A stretch of 64,000 bases of DNA from Planctomycetota bacterium (GCA_023150475.1 JAKLKU010000004.1:124001-188000), one strand, 5' to 3'; positions 27,987 to 37,504 are shown, counted from the stretch's first letter. Notes: generated by a model not told the origin, from the letters alone. Program-made: numbers and translations.

Positions 27987-29252
27987 ATGTTGCGCTACCT
28001 GCACCTCGCAGCGCTTGCCTGCTCGTTCGGTGTCCTTGTCGCCCCGTCGTCGGCGCAGATGCCCACGGTCGAATTGGCCGCAGGCGATGTCGATGGCGAC
28101 GGCTACGACGATCTCGCCGTCGCCTATCGCTTCGCCGGGGGCTGGAAGAGCGGCGGTGAGCTCCACGTCGTCGATGGACGGTCGGGCGTCCTGCGTTGGA
28201 AGCGCGCGGGCTTCGGAGCGGGTCATGGCGTGCTGCTCGGAACGACGATCCTCGACGAGGGCGTGAACAGCACGTTGGTCGTCGCGGCGGTGCATGATCT
28301 CGCCACTCATGAGCTGCGAATCGAGCTGCTTCGCGGCGCCAGTGGTCTGCTGCTCACGACGTACACGCTTCCAGCGACGAGGAGCGAGTTCTCGTGCCGG
28401 CTTGCCCCTCTCGACGATGTGGACGGTGACGGCACGGTCGAGCTCGCGGTGGCGCGTCCGTGGTACTCCTCGAACGCTGAGTTCGAAGGCCGCGTTGCGC
28501 TCTTGTCCCTGGTCACTGGATGCGAAGTGTCTGCGTTGGACGGTGGTAGCGAGCGTCGGTTCCTCGGTCAGGCTCTCGCCGTGGGTTGCTTCGATCGAAC
28601 GTCGGGGGTCGACCTCGCGGTGGCCGCATGGTTCGGTGGACGGTCGCGCGACAGCGACTCGTGCCGTTCGGTCCTGACACTGACCGGCCGCACTTTGGAA
28701 CCGATCTTCGAGCGCCTTCCCGATTCGTGCTCCGTGGCTTTCGAACCAACGCTCGTCACATGCGGCGACACCGACGGAGACGGACTCGATGAACTCCTGT
28801 TCGGCTCGCTGCGGGTCGTGGATCCCGAAACCGCCGACTTCGTGGCGGAAGGGCGCGTCGTCCCCGGGCAGCCAGGAAGCACGCGGAAGCTCTTCGCGGT
28901 CGACCACGCGTACGACGATGCCGTCCTGATCACGTCCCTTCGTGGAGTCGGAGTCGGATCGGGCTTCGTCGTGGTCGGCACGCCCCGCGAATTCGCTTGG
29001 GGAGCAGGAGCCTGGCGCGTCTTCGACGCTACCGGAAGTGTCCTTCGCACGTGCGGCGACGCAAAGCGCGCGTACTATCCGATCGCTCTGGTCGCCGCGG
29101 ATGTACACAGGGACCCGCCGTCGAGACTCATTGTCGCTGGCGCGCGCGAAGCCGAGGAAGTCGATCATTACTTGGTCGATCTCGAGTGCTGGGGTGGGCC
29201 CTCGTGGACGACGTGCCTTTGGAGCTACGAGCTCGAGCCTCGCGCGCGCTGA
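27987..29252 (+). CDS. Secreted FG-GAP (VCBS-like) repeat protein
   Basis: This 421-aa protein begins with a signal peptide (LRYLHLAALACSFGVLVAPS, cleavage likely after SAQ). It then has several integrin-alpha/FG-GAP-like repeats with calcium-binding loops: AAGDVDGDGYDDLAVAY, LDDVDGDGTVELAVAR and CGDTDGDGLDELLFGS. Five to six blades would form a beta-propeller. It is presumably exported to the periplasm or surface and may bind polysaccharide or protein. It follows the glycosylase gene by 62 bp on the same strand but is functionally unrelated. Unlike the FG-GAP protein at 60287-62194, it lacks the Cys-rich C-terminal domain. Confidence 0.8.
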   Translation: MLRYLHLAALACSFGVLVAPSSAQMPTVELAAGDVDGDGYDDLAVAYRFAGGWKSGGELHVVDGRSGVLRWKRAGFGAGHGVLLGTTILDEGVNSTLVVAAVHDLATHELRIELLRGASGLLLTTYTLPATRSEFSCRLAPLDDVDGDGTVELAVARPWYSSNAEFEGRVALLSLVTGCEVSALDGGSERRFLGQALAVGCFDRTSGVDLAVAAWFGGRSRDSDSCRSVLTLTGRTLEPIFERLPDSCSVAFEPTLVTCGDTDGDGLDELLFGSLRVVDPETADFVAEGRVVPGQPGSTRKLFAVDHAYDDAVLITSLRGVGVGSGFVVVGTPREFAWGAGAWRVFDATGSVLRTCGDAKRAYYPIALVAADVHRDPPSRLIVAGAREAEEVDHYLVDLECWGGPSWTTCLWSYELEPRAR

Positions 29253-29402
29253 GCACGGAATTCCGCGGCTGACCTGCAACCGTCGACGCTCGGTGCAGTC
29301 TTTCCCTGCGTGCGAAGTGAGTTGCCGCGGCGGCGTGGCGGCTCGCTGCGGGCTGGTTCAAGGTCGGAATCGGAGCGGAAGACGACGTCGGGGGAGCTGC
29401 GA

Positions 29403-30194
29403 GTGCGCGAACGAACCGAACGAGCGTGGACGGACGCGAAGTGGAGCCCCGTGCAGGGCTGCAAGGCGACCAGTCCGGGGTGCGAGCACTGTTGGGCGGC
29501 GGCGTTCGCACATCGTTGGATCGGCGTCGAGGGCCACGCGTACGAGCGCGGCTTCGCGCTGCGGCTCGCGCCCGAGCGTCTGCTCGAACCGCTGAAGTGG
29601 TCGCGCTCGAAGACCATCGAAGTCGCGTGGATGAGCGATCTTTTCCAAGAACGCGTGAAACCGGAGTTCGTCGCGCAAGTCTTCCAAGTGATGACGCTCG
29701 CGGATTGGCACCACTTCCGGATCCTCACCAAGCGCGCTTCGCGGATGCGCGAGTTGCTCTCCGGCAAACTCGCGCGTGCCGCGTCGCGCCCGCACATAGG
29801 CCTCGGCGTCAGCGTCGAAGATCGCGAGCACGGGCTCCCCCGCATCGACGAGTTGCGTCGCACGCCGGCGGGTTTGCGCTTCGTCGCGTTCGAGCCTTTG
29901 CTCGAGGATCTCGGTCGCGTCGATCTGCGCGGGATCGATTGGGTGCTCGTCGCTGGCGAGAGCGGACCGCACGCGCGGCCCATGCAGAAGGAGTGGGTGC
30001 TCTCGCTGCGTGATCAGTGCGCCACCGCCAACGTGCCGTTCTACTTCAAGGGTTGGGGCGGGCCGACACGCGACGCGGGCGGTCGGAAGCTCGAGCGCCG
30101 CACGCACGAGGCCGTGCCGAAGGCCGCCAAACTCGACGTGCCACCTCGCGCCGAACGCAGGAAACGCCTGCAGGAGGTGTCGAACACGCGCTGA
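29403..30194 (+). CDS. DUF5131 (phage Gp37/Gp68) family protein
   Basis: This 263-aa protein shows the signature of the DUF5131 family: WTDAKWSPVQGCKATSPGCEHCW with three cysteines arranged C-x6-C-x2-C, later VAWMSDLFQERV, HHFRILTKRASRM, and WVLVAGESGPHARPM. The cysteine spacing and fold are radical SAM-like, so an iron-sulfur cluster is plausible, but no reaction is known. The family is frequent in phages and mobile DNA, and this copy sits in an otherwise chromosomal region. GTG 29403 was chosen because it has GGGGAG six bases upstream. A longer frame starts at 29310. Confidence 0.8.
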   Translation: MRERTERAWTDAKWSPVQGCKATSPGCEHCWAAAFAHRWIGVEGHAYERGFALRLAPERLLEPLKWSRSKTIEVAWMSDLFQERVKPEFVAQVFQVMTLADWHHFRILTKRASRMRELLSGKLARAASRPHIGLGVSVEDREHGLPRIDELRRTPAGLRFVAFEPLLEDLGRVDLRGIDWVLVAGESGPHARPMQKEWVLSLRDQCATANVPFYFKGWGGPTRDAGGRKLERRTHEAVPKAAKLDVPPRAERRKRLQEVSNTR

Positions 30195-30209
30195 GCCGCC
30201 TCGCGGGCC

Positions 30210-30271
30210 CGGTCCAGTGCCGCCGAACGACTTGGGCGCGTCAGCCCATCGCGTCCGTCGCCACTGGACCG
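30210..30271. terminator. Inverted repeat between convergent genes
   Basis: CGGTCCAGTG (30210-30219) is the exact complement of CACTGGACCG (30262-30271). The loop is long (42 bases). The pair lies in the gap between the DUF5131 gene and the convergent purF gene, so a bidirectional terminator is the simplest reading. Confidence 0.45.
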
Positions 30272-30285
30272 CCCGGGCGGGCGGC

Positions 30286-31764
30286 CTACGACCAAATCGT
30301 CAACTGCGCGTGGCTCTCGTTGCGCTCGCACTCGATCGCCGTGAGCATCTCGCGAGTCACATCGCCGGTCGGGTAATCGCCGGTGAAGCACGCGTTGCAG
30401 AAGCGCTCGATCTTCGGGTTGCCCACGCGCGCCGCCGCGTTCATCGCTTCGCGGTCGAGATAGAGCAGGTAGTCGGCTCCGATCGCGTCCGAGATCTCCG
30501 CCGGCGTCTTGCCGGTCGCGACGAACTCGGTCTTGGTCGCCATGTCGATGCCGTACGGGCAAGGCGAGATCAGCGGCGGGCTGGTCACGGCCATGTAGAC
30601 GTGCTTCGCGCCGGCGTCGCGCGCCATCTGCACGATCCGGCGAGAGGTGTTGCCGCGGACGATCGAGTCGTCGACTAGCAGCACGTTCTTGCCTTCGAAC
30701 TCGAGCTTGATCGCGTTCAGCTTGCGCCGGACGCCGTGCGAGCGCGCCGACTGCGACGGCATGATGAACGTCCGCCCGATGTAGCGGTTCTTCACCAAGC
30801 CTTCGCGGTACGGCACGCCGAGGTGTTCCGCCATCGACATCGCCGCTTCGCGCGACGAATCGGGGATCGGGATCACGACGTCGGGCCGCGGTGCGTCGGC
30901 TTCGCGCCACTGCGTCGCGAGCGCTTCGCCGAAACGGCGGCGCGTGCGGTACACCGACACGTTGTCGAGCATCGAGTCGTGGCGCGCGAAGTAGACGAGC
31001 TCGAAGATGCAGGGCCGGTGCGGCTTGTCCGCGAGCTTCTTGTGGATGATCTTGCGCTCGGGCGTGACGTAGACCGCCTCGCCGGCGCCGATGTCGAGGG
31101 TCTTCTCGTAGCCGGTGACGTCGAGCACGACGCTTTCGCTCGCGCAGGCGAACCAGCGGCCTTCTTCGGTGACCTTCTCGCCGAAGCAGATCGGCTTGAT
31201 GCCGAACGGGTCACGGAACGCGACCATGCCGCCGTCGGCGAGGGTCGCGCAAACGGAATACGCGCCCTTCACTTCGGCGTACACGGCGCGGATCGCCGCG
31301 AAGACATCCTCGGGCGTCGGGTGCACGCCGGGCTTCAGTCGTTCGGCGAGCGCGCGGGCGAACACGAACAGGATCACTTCGAGGTCGCAGTTCGAGCCGG
31401 GGCGGACGCCGGAGCGCTGGAGCTTCGTCTTGAGCTCGAGGAAGTTCGTCACGTTCCCGTTGTGGGCCATCGCGATGCCGCACGGGAAGTTGATGTGGAA
31501 CGGCTGGACGTCCTCGTCGGAACCGACACCGACGGTCGGATAACGCACGTGACCGACGCCGAGCGGTCCGCGCAGGCGCGGCATGTTGCGCTCGTTGAAG
31601 ACGTCGCGCACGAGGCCGAGCCCCTTCTTGACGTGGAACGAGTCGGTGTAGGTCGTGATGCCGGCCGCGTCTTGGCCGCGGTGCTGCACCGCGATCAAGC
31701 CTTCGTAGATCTCGAGCGCGACGTCGGTGCCGTCCGGACCGTAGATGCCGATGAATCCACACAT
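30286..31764 (-). CDS. purF: Amidophosphoribosyltransferase (glutamine PRPP amidotransferase)
   Basis: This 492-aa enzyme catalyses the first committed step of purine synthesis, making phosphoribosylamine from PRPP and glutamine. It begins MCGFIGIYG, so Cys2 becomes the N-terminal nucleophile after Met removal. Glutaminase motifs HRGQDAAG, GVGHVRYPT and AHNGNVTN are present. The C-terminal phosphoribosyltransferase domain has the PRPP loop VLLVDDSIVRGNTSRR and the PDSSREAA and RYIGRTFI segments. The length matches the family. No propeptide is present, so maturation needs only methionine removal. Three cysteines in the C-terminal part (SPCPYG, FCNACF) could bind an iron-sulfur cluster as in Bacillus-type PurF. 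The start is unambiguous. Confidence 0.96.
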   Translation of the reverse strand: MCGFIGIYGPDGTDVALEIYEGLIAVQHRGQDAAGITTYTDSFHVKKGLGLVRDVFNERNMPRLRGPLGVGHVRYPTVGVGSDEDVQPFHINFPCGIAMAHNGNVTNFLELKTKLQRSGVRPGSNCDLEVILFVFARALAERLKPGVHPTPEDVFAAIRAVYAEVKGAYSVCATLADGGMVAFRDPFGIKPICFGEKVTEEGRWFACASESVVLDVTGYEKTLDIGAGEAVYVTPERKIIHKKLADKPHRPCIFELVYFARHDSMLDNVSVYRTRRRFGEALATQWREADAPRPDVVIPIPDSSREAAMSMAEHLGVPYREGLVKNRYIGRTFIMPSQSARSHGVRRKLNAIKLEFEGKNVLLVDDSIVRGNTSRRIVQMARDAGAKHVYMAVTSPPLISPCPYGIDMATKTEFVATGKTPAEISDAIGADYLLYLDREAMNAAARVGNPKIERFCNACFTGDYPTGDVTREMLTAIECERNESHAQLTIWS

Positions 31765-32338
31765 GAGGAGGGGTGCGCGCGCCCTCGGATTGCCCGGCGC
31801 CGAGATTCGCGCGGCGAGCATCCTAGCCCGCACACGTCGACACGTCCCGTGTGGCGGTCCTTCTCAGGCGGCGCGCACGGCTCCGGAGCAGCGACGACGC
31901 GCCGCGAGCGCCACCACGGCGTGCCTGCGACGGTTGGGCGCCGCGACCCCCTCCATGACGCGTGGCGTGGTTGGCGCTGCGTCGAAGCAGCACACCGTGG
32001 CGCCGCGCACTCGCGAGGCCGCGCCGCTTCGGAGCCTCGCTCGACGGATCGAGCCTGACCGCTCCGTGCCACGCTCGAGTGGGACGCCACTCGAGACGGC
32101 GTGGCCCGCCGAACGTGTCCGTCTCGAAGGTGGTGCGCGCGCGGCTCACGCGTTTGCCCGACGAACCGACGCGTGACACACGCTTCATCGGCGCTCACTG
32201 CACGGCGCACGGGCGGCGCCGGCGCGAGCAGTCCGTGCACGGCGCGCGCGGCCCGTGCCCGGCGCGTATTGCCCATGCACGGCGAACCAGCGACGAGCGC
32301 GACGTCACCGAACCGTGTGCGCTGAGCACGACGAAGTG
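31765..32338. other. Intergenic region upstream of purF
   Basis: About 570 bases with no supportable gene. The right part (32205-32290) has several imperfect copies of GTGCACGGCGC/GCGCACGGGCG, giving self-complementary potential. The promoter of purF should be in the left part. No purine riboswitch-like structure was recognised. Confidence 0.4.
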
Positions 32339-33112
32339 TCAGCTCTCGCGCACGATCAAGTGATCGGGCAATTCGTTGGGCGCGTCGTGTTCGGGCGGGA
32401 AGTGCTCGGCGAGCACCGCGCCGACGCGTTCGACGCCGGCGACGAGACCGTCCGCGAGCGCACCCGAACGCACGCGGTCGAGCACGAGCTCGTCGACTTG
32501 GACCCAGCCCGAGTCGCCGACGCGCGCGTGGATCGCTGCGTCGCCGAGGACGACGACGCAGCGCTCGAAGAGCGACACGAAGATCAACACGCCGGTGCGA
32601 CCGCGTGTGCGGTGCAACGCGAGCGCAGCGAACTCCTGGATCGCTTGCTCGCGCGCCATCTCCTCCGCGCGTCGACCGGAGACGAAGCCTCGCTTGAACG
32701 CGGGCAACGCGCGCGCCGCGAAGAACCCGATCGCGCCGAACACGACGTTCGCGGCGCCGAGGTACGCGGGGTGCGCGCCGAGCAACTCGCTCGCGGACGC
32801 CGTCGACCCGATCGCCATCGCGACGAGCGCCGCGAGCCACTCGGCGTGCGGGTGCGAGTCGGACCGTTCGACGACGACGACGGCGAGTTCGCCTTCGCTC
32901 GCGCGCTCGGCGGCGGCGATCGCGGCGCGGATGCGGGCGCGCTCCGCGTCGCCGAGCGCTCGCGTCGAGCGGTAGCGCTTAGAACGGGTCGCGGCGACGG
33001 CGATCCAGCCGACGAACACCGCGGCCAACGCGAGCGCGGCGACGCGCACGACGAGATCGGTCGTCTCGAGCGCGTGCCCGACCGCATGCCACTCTTGGAC
33101 GAGGCTCACCAT
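32339..33112 (-). CDS. TPM-domain membrane protein
   Basis: This 257-aa protein is the second TPM-type protein of the operon. It has two or three membrane segments (VRVAALALAAVFVGWIAVA near residue 25; a second in the middle around YLGAANVVFGAIGFFAARAL). The soluble part begins RIRAAIAAAERASEGELAVVVVERSD and resumes with RTRGRTGVLIFVSLFERCVVVLGDAAIHARVG in pieces, the pattern of TPM domains. TPM proteins are periplasmic or thylakoid-lumen proteins with suspected phosphatase or assembly roles. Its start overlaps the end of the preceding TPM gene by 7 bp, and both follow lemA. Confidence 0.8.
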   Translation of the reverse strand: MVSLVQEWHAVGHALETTDLVVRVAALALAAVFVGWIAVAATRSKRYRSTRALGDAERARIRAAIAAAERASEGELAVVVVERSDSHPHAEWLAALVAMAIGSTASASELLGAHPAYLGAANVVFGAIGFFAARALPAFKRGFVSGRRAEEMAREQAIQEFAALALHRTRGRTGVLIFVSLFERCVVVLGDAAIHARVGDSGWVQVDELVLDRVRSGALADGLVAGVERVGAVLAEHFPPEHDAPNELPDHLIVRES

Positions 33113-34077
33113 CGGCCCGAAGCTCCTCCACCGGAGAACCCGCCGCCTCCGCCGAAGCCGCCGAACCCACCGCCTCGGCCTCCGCGCCCGCCACCCGACG
33201 CCGCAGCGAAGTGCGCCAGCACACGCAACACGTCGAACGCCGCTTCCGTCGCGAGCTGTCGGCCGAGCGCGTTCGGCCGGTGCTTGCGCAGCGTCGCGAC
33301 ACGCACGATCACGAACAAGGCGAGCCCGCCGATCGCGAGGAACACGGTCAGGATCTGTCCGGCGTCGGGTCCGCGTCTGGGCGGCGCGGCTTGCGGCCCG
33401 CCGGCGCCCGGCGTGATCGACTCCATCATCGCTTGCACGCCACCGCGCACGCCGCCGAAGAAGTCGCCTTGCTTGAAGCGCGGCACGATCACCTTGCGGA
33501 TGATGACGCCGCACTCGAGGTCGGTGAGCTCGCCTTCGAGGCCGCGCCCGACTTCGATGCGTAGCTCGCGCTCGTCGCGCGCGACGACGAGCAGCGCCGC
33601 GTCGTGCACGTCGACGCGGCCCATCTTCCAGGCGCGCGCGGTCTCGAGCGCGAAACGTTCGATCGAGCCGCCGTCGAGCGACTTCACCGTCAACACGGCG
33701 AGCTCGTGCCCGGTCTTCGCGCGATAGGCGTCGAGTTCGCCTTCGAGCAGCCGCTCCTCGCCGGCGTCGAACAAGTCGCCGAGGTCGGTGACCCAACCGT
33801 CGTTCCGCGGCGGGCCCTGGCGGAGTGTCGAGAGTCGCCGCGGCTCCGGCGCACTCGGCTCGAGCCCGCCCGGCTCGCCGCCGACCGCGTCTGCGTCCCT
33901 CGATACGTCGAGGGCAGCGTCCGTCGCATGCCGCGCGTCGCGGTCCAGTGAGCTGCTGCTCAGGGCGCCACGGCTCGGCAAGCGCGCGCTCGCCCAACCG
34001 GAGCTCGTCAACGAGCCGCTCTCGACGACGCTGCTCGGCAGGAGCAACGCGAGCCAAAGGACGACGGACCCGAACAC
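33106..34077 (-). CDS. Secreted TPM-domain protein with Gly-rich C-terminus
   Basis: This 323-aa protein has an N-terminal signal-like segment (GSVVLWLALLLPSSVVES), a variable linker, and then a TPM domain (about residues 93-225): VTDLGDLFDAGEERLLEGELDAY in two parts, DVHDAALLVVARDERELRIEVGRGLEG, and IIRKVIVPRFKQGDFFGGVRGG. A membrane helix (ILTVFLAIGGLALFVIVRV) follows. The protein ends in a Gly/Phe-rich tail (GGGGFSGGGASGRW), a hallmark of this family. It is encoded 33 bp after lemA and overlaps the following TPM gene. The LemA-TPM pairing is widely conserved, and the products likely act together at the cytoplasmic membrane. Confidence 0.88.
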   Translation of the reverse strand: MFGSVVLWLALLLPSSVVESGSLTSSGWASARLPSRGALSSSSLDRDARHATDAALDVSRDADAVGGEPGGLEPSAPEPRRLSTLRQGPPRNDGWVTDLGDLFDAGEERLLEGELDAYRAKTGHELAVLTVKSLDGGSIERFALETARAWKMGRVDVHDAALLVVARDERELRIEVGRGLEGELTDLECGVIIRKVIVPRFKQGDFFGGVRGGVQAMMESITPGAGGPQAAPPRRGPDAGQILTVFLAIGGLALFVIVRVATLRKHRPNALGRQLATEAAFDVLRVLAHFAAASGGGRGGRGGGFGGFGGGGGFSGGGASGRW

Positions 34078-34110
34078 GGTGAAGACGGTGAAGTTCGAAC
34101 GCGCGCCGCG

Positions 34111-34770
34111 CTACTTCTGGTCGCCGAAGTCGATCTTCGGCGTCTCGCGCGTCTCCGGCGCGGTCGAGAACTGCGGCAGCTCGGTGTGGCCGAACAGCGA
34201 CGCGATCAAGTTGCCCGGGAACTTGACGATCTTCGTGTTGTAGCCCTGCACGGCGTCGACGTAGTCGCGGCGGGCGGTGGTGATCCGGTTCTCGGTGCCT
34301 TCGATCTGGGTCTGCAGACCTTGGAAGCTCTCGGTCGCCTTGAGCTCGGGATACTGCTCCGCGACGACGAGCAAGCGCGAGAGCGCGCCGCCGAGCTGAT
34401 CCTGCGCGTCGAGGTACGCCTTGAGCTTCGCGGGATCGCTGGTCATGTCGCTCGGCAGCTCGACCTTGCCGACCGAAGCGCGCGCGTCGACGACCGCCTG
34501 CAGGGTCGTCTTCTCGTAGTTCGCGGCGCCTTTGACGGTGTCGACGAGCTGCGGGATCAGGTCGAAACGACGCTTGTACTGGTTGTCGATCTCGGCGAGC
34601 CGGCCGTTGACGTTCTGCTTGCTCGAGACGATGCCGTTGTACTGCCCGACGGCGCACCCGCCGCCGGCGAGGACGACGAGCACGAGCGCTCCGACCGCGA
34701 CGAGGCAACCGCGCGCGACGGCTCCGCGGCGCGAGGGACGGGGACGGCGAGACGAACGAGTCGTAAGCAT
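34111..34770 (-). CDS. lemA: LemA family protein
   Basis: This 219-aa protein has one N-terminal membrane segment (GCLVAVGALVLVVLAGGGCAVG) with a possible lipoprotein-type cysteine. A long helical bundle follows. Family motifs are YNGIVSSKQNVNGRLAEIDNQYKRR in two parts, DLIPQLVDTVKG, and the C-terminal ENRITTARRDYVDAVQGYN followed by PGNLIASLFG. LemA proteins are anchored with the bundle outside the cytoplasm. Their function is unclear, though they are constantly linked to TPM-domain genes as here. ATG 34770 was chosen because the membrane segment then starts near residue 20. Confidence 0.93.
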   Translation of the reverse strand: MLTTRSSRRPRPSRRGAVARGCLVAVGALVLVVLAGGGCAVGQYNGIVSSKQNVNGRLAEIDNQYKRRFDLIPQLVDTVKGAANYEKTTLQAVVDARASVGKVELPSDMTSDPAKLKAYLDAQDQLGGALSRLLVVAEQYPELKATESFQGLQTQIEGTENRITTARRDYVDAVQGYNTKIVKFPGNLIASLFGHTELPQFSTAPETRETPKIDFGDQK

Positions 34771-34843
34771 GGACGCTCCTTGGTTCACGAGCGGCGAGCT
34801 TACGCTCATCGATCCGCTTCCATTCAAGCTCCGCGCGATCCGC

Positions 34844-35863
34844 TCACTTCGCGGGCGGAGACTTCTGCGCCGGTGCGCGCGTCGGGGGAAGCTTGGTGAG
34901 ATGGCGCTTGATCCACGCTCCGTGTTCGGCCGACGGCCGATCGTCGCCCGGCGGCGCCGGAAACCCCGCCTCTGCGCCGAAACGATCGAGCTCGTCGGTC
35001 AACGCGAACTCGAGTTTCGTCGCGAGCACGGTTTCTTTCGCGCGCTGCAACGATCTCCGCAGGCTGTCGACGCCCTTGGCGAAGTCCTTCGGTTTGTTCG
35101 GATCGATCGGGCTCAGCGTTGGAGCGGGTTGGGCTCGGACGGCTTGGAGCTTCGCGTAGAGCCCACACAGCGGCTCGACCGTCCGCCGGGTGCCCATCCG
35201 CGTCGCGGCGCGGAACAGCGCGTTCGCGTGCAGCGGATCGTCCTCCTGATCGTCCGACTCCGGGTCTCCGGCGCGAGCCGCGATCTCCGCCGCGAGCTCC
35301 CATTCGCGCAGCACGAACAGCACGGCGTCTTCCGCGCGCACGGAATCGAAGCCCCCGAGCGCCTCGACCAACGCCGCCCGATCGAGCCCCCGCTCGCGCA
35401 ATCCGAGCGCGTCGCCGTCGAACGCGGCCTTCTCGCGTGCGCCGAGATCCTTGTCGCCCAATGCGCGCTGCATGGCCTTGGCGTGCTTCTCGACGTCTCG
35501 GCAGACCGAACGCAACCGCGTGTCGAGCGCCGACACGGCTTCCTCGGGATGCTGGTGGTTCGCGAGCGCACTCGCCGCCGCGGCGCGCACGTCGGAGTCG
35601 GAGTCCGAGAGGCCGCTCGCGAGCACGCGCGTCGTGGCCCGTGACGGGGCGTTTTCGTGCGCCTCATTCAGCGCAGCGATCTCGAGCAAGGCGGCGAGCC
35701 GTTGATCGCGGTTCCCCGTCTCCAGGATCGGCCGCTGGCGCGCGAGCACGCCTTCTTCCTCGGCGCGGTGCTCGGTGCAGAGCTCTGCGTCGCTCTTGCC
35801 CGGTGAACAGTGGTCGCAAACTTCGAACGCAGCAAGCGCGAGCATGCATGCAAGGATCGTCAT
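34844..35863 (-). CDS. Secreted alpha-helical (HEAT-like) protein
   Basis: This 339-aa protein starts with a short signal peptide (TILACMLALAAFEVC, possibly a lipoprotein-type site at Cys16). A pair of cysteines follows (CDHC). Residues 50-230 contain helical repeats like HEAT/PBS units: LAALLEIAALNEAHENAPS, SDSDVRAAAASALANHQHPEEAVSALD in pieces, and DAVLFVLREWELAAE. The C-terminal 60 residues are charged and Pro-rich. No enzyme motif is visible. It probably serves as a binding scaffold in the periplasm. It is 73 bp upstream of lemA on the same strand and may share its transcript. Confidence 0.65.
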   Translation of the reverse strand: MTILACMLALAAFEVCDHCSPGKSDAELCTEHRAEEEGVLARQRPILETGNRDQRLAALLEIAALNEAHENAPSRATTRVLASGLSDSDSDVRAAAASALANHQHPEEAVSALDTRLRSVCRDVEKHAKAMQRALGDKDLGAREKAAFDGDALGLRERGLDRAALVEALGGFDSVRAEDAVLFVLREWELAAEIAARAGDPESDDQEDDPLHANALFRAATRMGTRRTVEPLCGLYAKLQAVRAQPAPTLSPIDPNKPKDFAKGVDSLRRSLQRAKETVLATKLEFALTDELDRFGAEAGFPAPPGDDRPSAEHGAWIKRHLTKLPPTRAPAQKSPPAK

Positions 35864-36211
35864 CGAGCTCCCTCCTCGTGAGCGCGCCATTGCGCCGCGC
35901 CCACTGACAGGGGTCAAGCTCCCACGGAGAACCACAGGTCGCGGCGAACCACGCGGGCCGCGCCACGGTCCATTCCGCGTCACGGGGCTCGACGCACGCC
36001 GAACGAGCGTCCGCGTCGCGAGCGTCCACGCTTGGTGTCGGACGTGGCGTCCGGCGAGGTTGCGGGCGGGAGCTCGGGCACGCTTGGCCGAAGCGCGGGA
36101 GCGCAGGTGTGCGAGCGCCTCGGCGACCTGGAATTCCGTTCGTAAGGAATGCGGCGCGCGGAGTGCGGTCCGCTGCGGCGCTCGACGCGCTCGCCTACAC
36201 TGTGTCCCGCG
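35864..36211. other. Divergent intergenic region
   Basis: About 350 bases between the HEAT-like gene (minus) and the GT9 gene (plus). It should carry two promoters, but no consensus elements were recognised and no gene is supported. Confidence 0.4.
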
Positions 36212-37504
36212 ATGTCGACCGCCTCTTCGATCTCGATGCAGCGCCTCCAGCGCGCCGACCAGACGCTCGGCGCGGTCGCGTGCGTCGCGCTGCAGCCGTG
36301 GCGGCTCGCCCGCAAGCTCTTCGCGCGGCCGCGCGAGGCGGAACGCGTGCTGGTGATCAAGTTCTGGGGCATCGGCAGCCTGCAACTGCTGACGCCGGCG
36401 ATCGCGAGCCTGCGCACGCGCCATCCGGGCGCGGAAATCGTGTTCCTGACGCTTGCGCAGAACCGTGCGACGGCGGACGCGCTCGGCGTGTTCGACCGCG
36501 TGCTCTCGCTCGATGTCGCGCGCGCGGGGTGGCTCACGCTCGCGCAGCGCATCGGCGGCTTGCTGCGTCGCCTGCGGCGCGAACGTTTCGACGAGGTCTA
36601 CGACTTCGAGTTCTTCACGCGCTTCTCGGCGCTGGTTTCGCTCGCGACCGGCGCGCCGCGCAGCCACGGTTTCGCGGCGCCGAACGTCTGGCGCGGCGGC
36701 TTCCACACCGACGTCGCGCCGTTCAACCGTTACTGGCACGTCGCGCGCAACTTCCGCGTGCTCGCCGGCGGCGAGAACGGCCGGAACGTGACGGCGAACG
36801 ACCTTGCGCCGCACCGCTACGACGCCCGCGACGTCGAACGCGTCGACGCGTTGCTCGAGGCGCACGGCATCCCGCGAGAGGACGCGTTCGCGGTGCTCAA
36901 CCCGAACGCCGGCGAGCTCTCGCTCGAACGCCGTTGGCCGCGCGAGAACTTCACGTTGCTCGCCGATCGACTCGCGCGCGAAGAAGGCGTCGCGGTCGTG
37001 TTCATCGGTTCGGCGGCCGAACGCAACCACACCGAGTTCGCGCGCGGAGCGGCGGCGTCCTCGCGCGTGCTCAACCTCGCAGGCGAACTGTCGACGCAGG
37101 AACTCGTCGCGCTGCTCGCGCGCGCCGCCGTCGTCGTGACGAACGATTCCGGCCCGATGCACCTCGCGGCCGCGGTCGGTGCGCCGACGCTCGGCCTCTT
37201 CGGGCCGGAGACGCCCGTGATGTACGGTCCGATCGGTCTGCGGGCGCGTGCGCTCTATCGCCCGCCGCCGTGCAGCCCGTGCATCAACGTGCACCACAAC
37301 AAACTCTCGAGCTGCATCTACGGCCACCCGCAGTGCCTCGTCGCGATTTCGGTCGACGAAGTGCTCGCCCACGCGCGGGCATTGTTGCGCGGCGAGGATT
37401 TCGAGCTCGTGCCCGTGCCGCCGCCGGCGCCGCATCCGCCGCACGTTCCTCCGGACGGCGCGGACGCCGCGCGCGACGGTGAGCGCGCGAGGAACGACGG
37501 ATGA
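36212..37504 (+). CDS. Glycosyltransferase family 9 (heptosyltransferase-like)
   Basis: This 430-aa protein belongs to the ADP-heptose:LPS heptosyltransferase family. Motifs are VLVIKFWGIGSLQLLTPAIAS in the N-terminal Rossmann domain, FDEVYDFEFFTRFSAL, and, in the C-terminal domain, VLNPNAGE, AVVFIGSAAERN split, and VVTNDSGPMHLAAAVGAPTL split, the family's most conserved signature. A cysteine-rich segment (PPCSPCINVHHNKLSSC) sits near residue 358. It would add a heptose or related sugar to a lipid-linked core. The start is ATG 36212; further in-frame codons upstream are not family-like. The gene overlaps the following radical SAM gene by four bases. Confidence 0.88.
   Translation: MSTASSISMQRLQRADQTLGAVACVALQPWRLARKLFARPREAERVLVIKFWGIGSLQLLTPAIASLRTRHPGAEIVFLTLAQNRATADALGVFDRVLSLDVARAGWLTLAQRIGGLLRRLRRERFDEVYDFEFFTRFSALVSLATGAPRSHGFAAPNVWRGGFHTDVAPFNRYWHVARNFRVLAGGENGRNVTANDLAPHRYDARDVERVDALLEAHGIPREDAFAVLNPNAGELSLERRWPRENFTLLADRLAREEGVAVVFIGSAAERNHTEFARGAAASSRVLNLAGELSTQELVALLARAAVVVTNDSGPMHLAAAVGAPTLGLFGPETPVMYGPIGLRARALYRPPPCSPCINVHHNKLSSCIYGHPQCLVAISVDEVLAHARALLRGEDFELVPVPPPAPHPPHVPPDGADAARDGERARNDG

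Noticed and set aside
31765..32338. Possible purine riboswitch upstream of purF
   Set aside because: No conserved junction sequence or arrangement of stems of a purine riboswitch was found.
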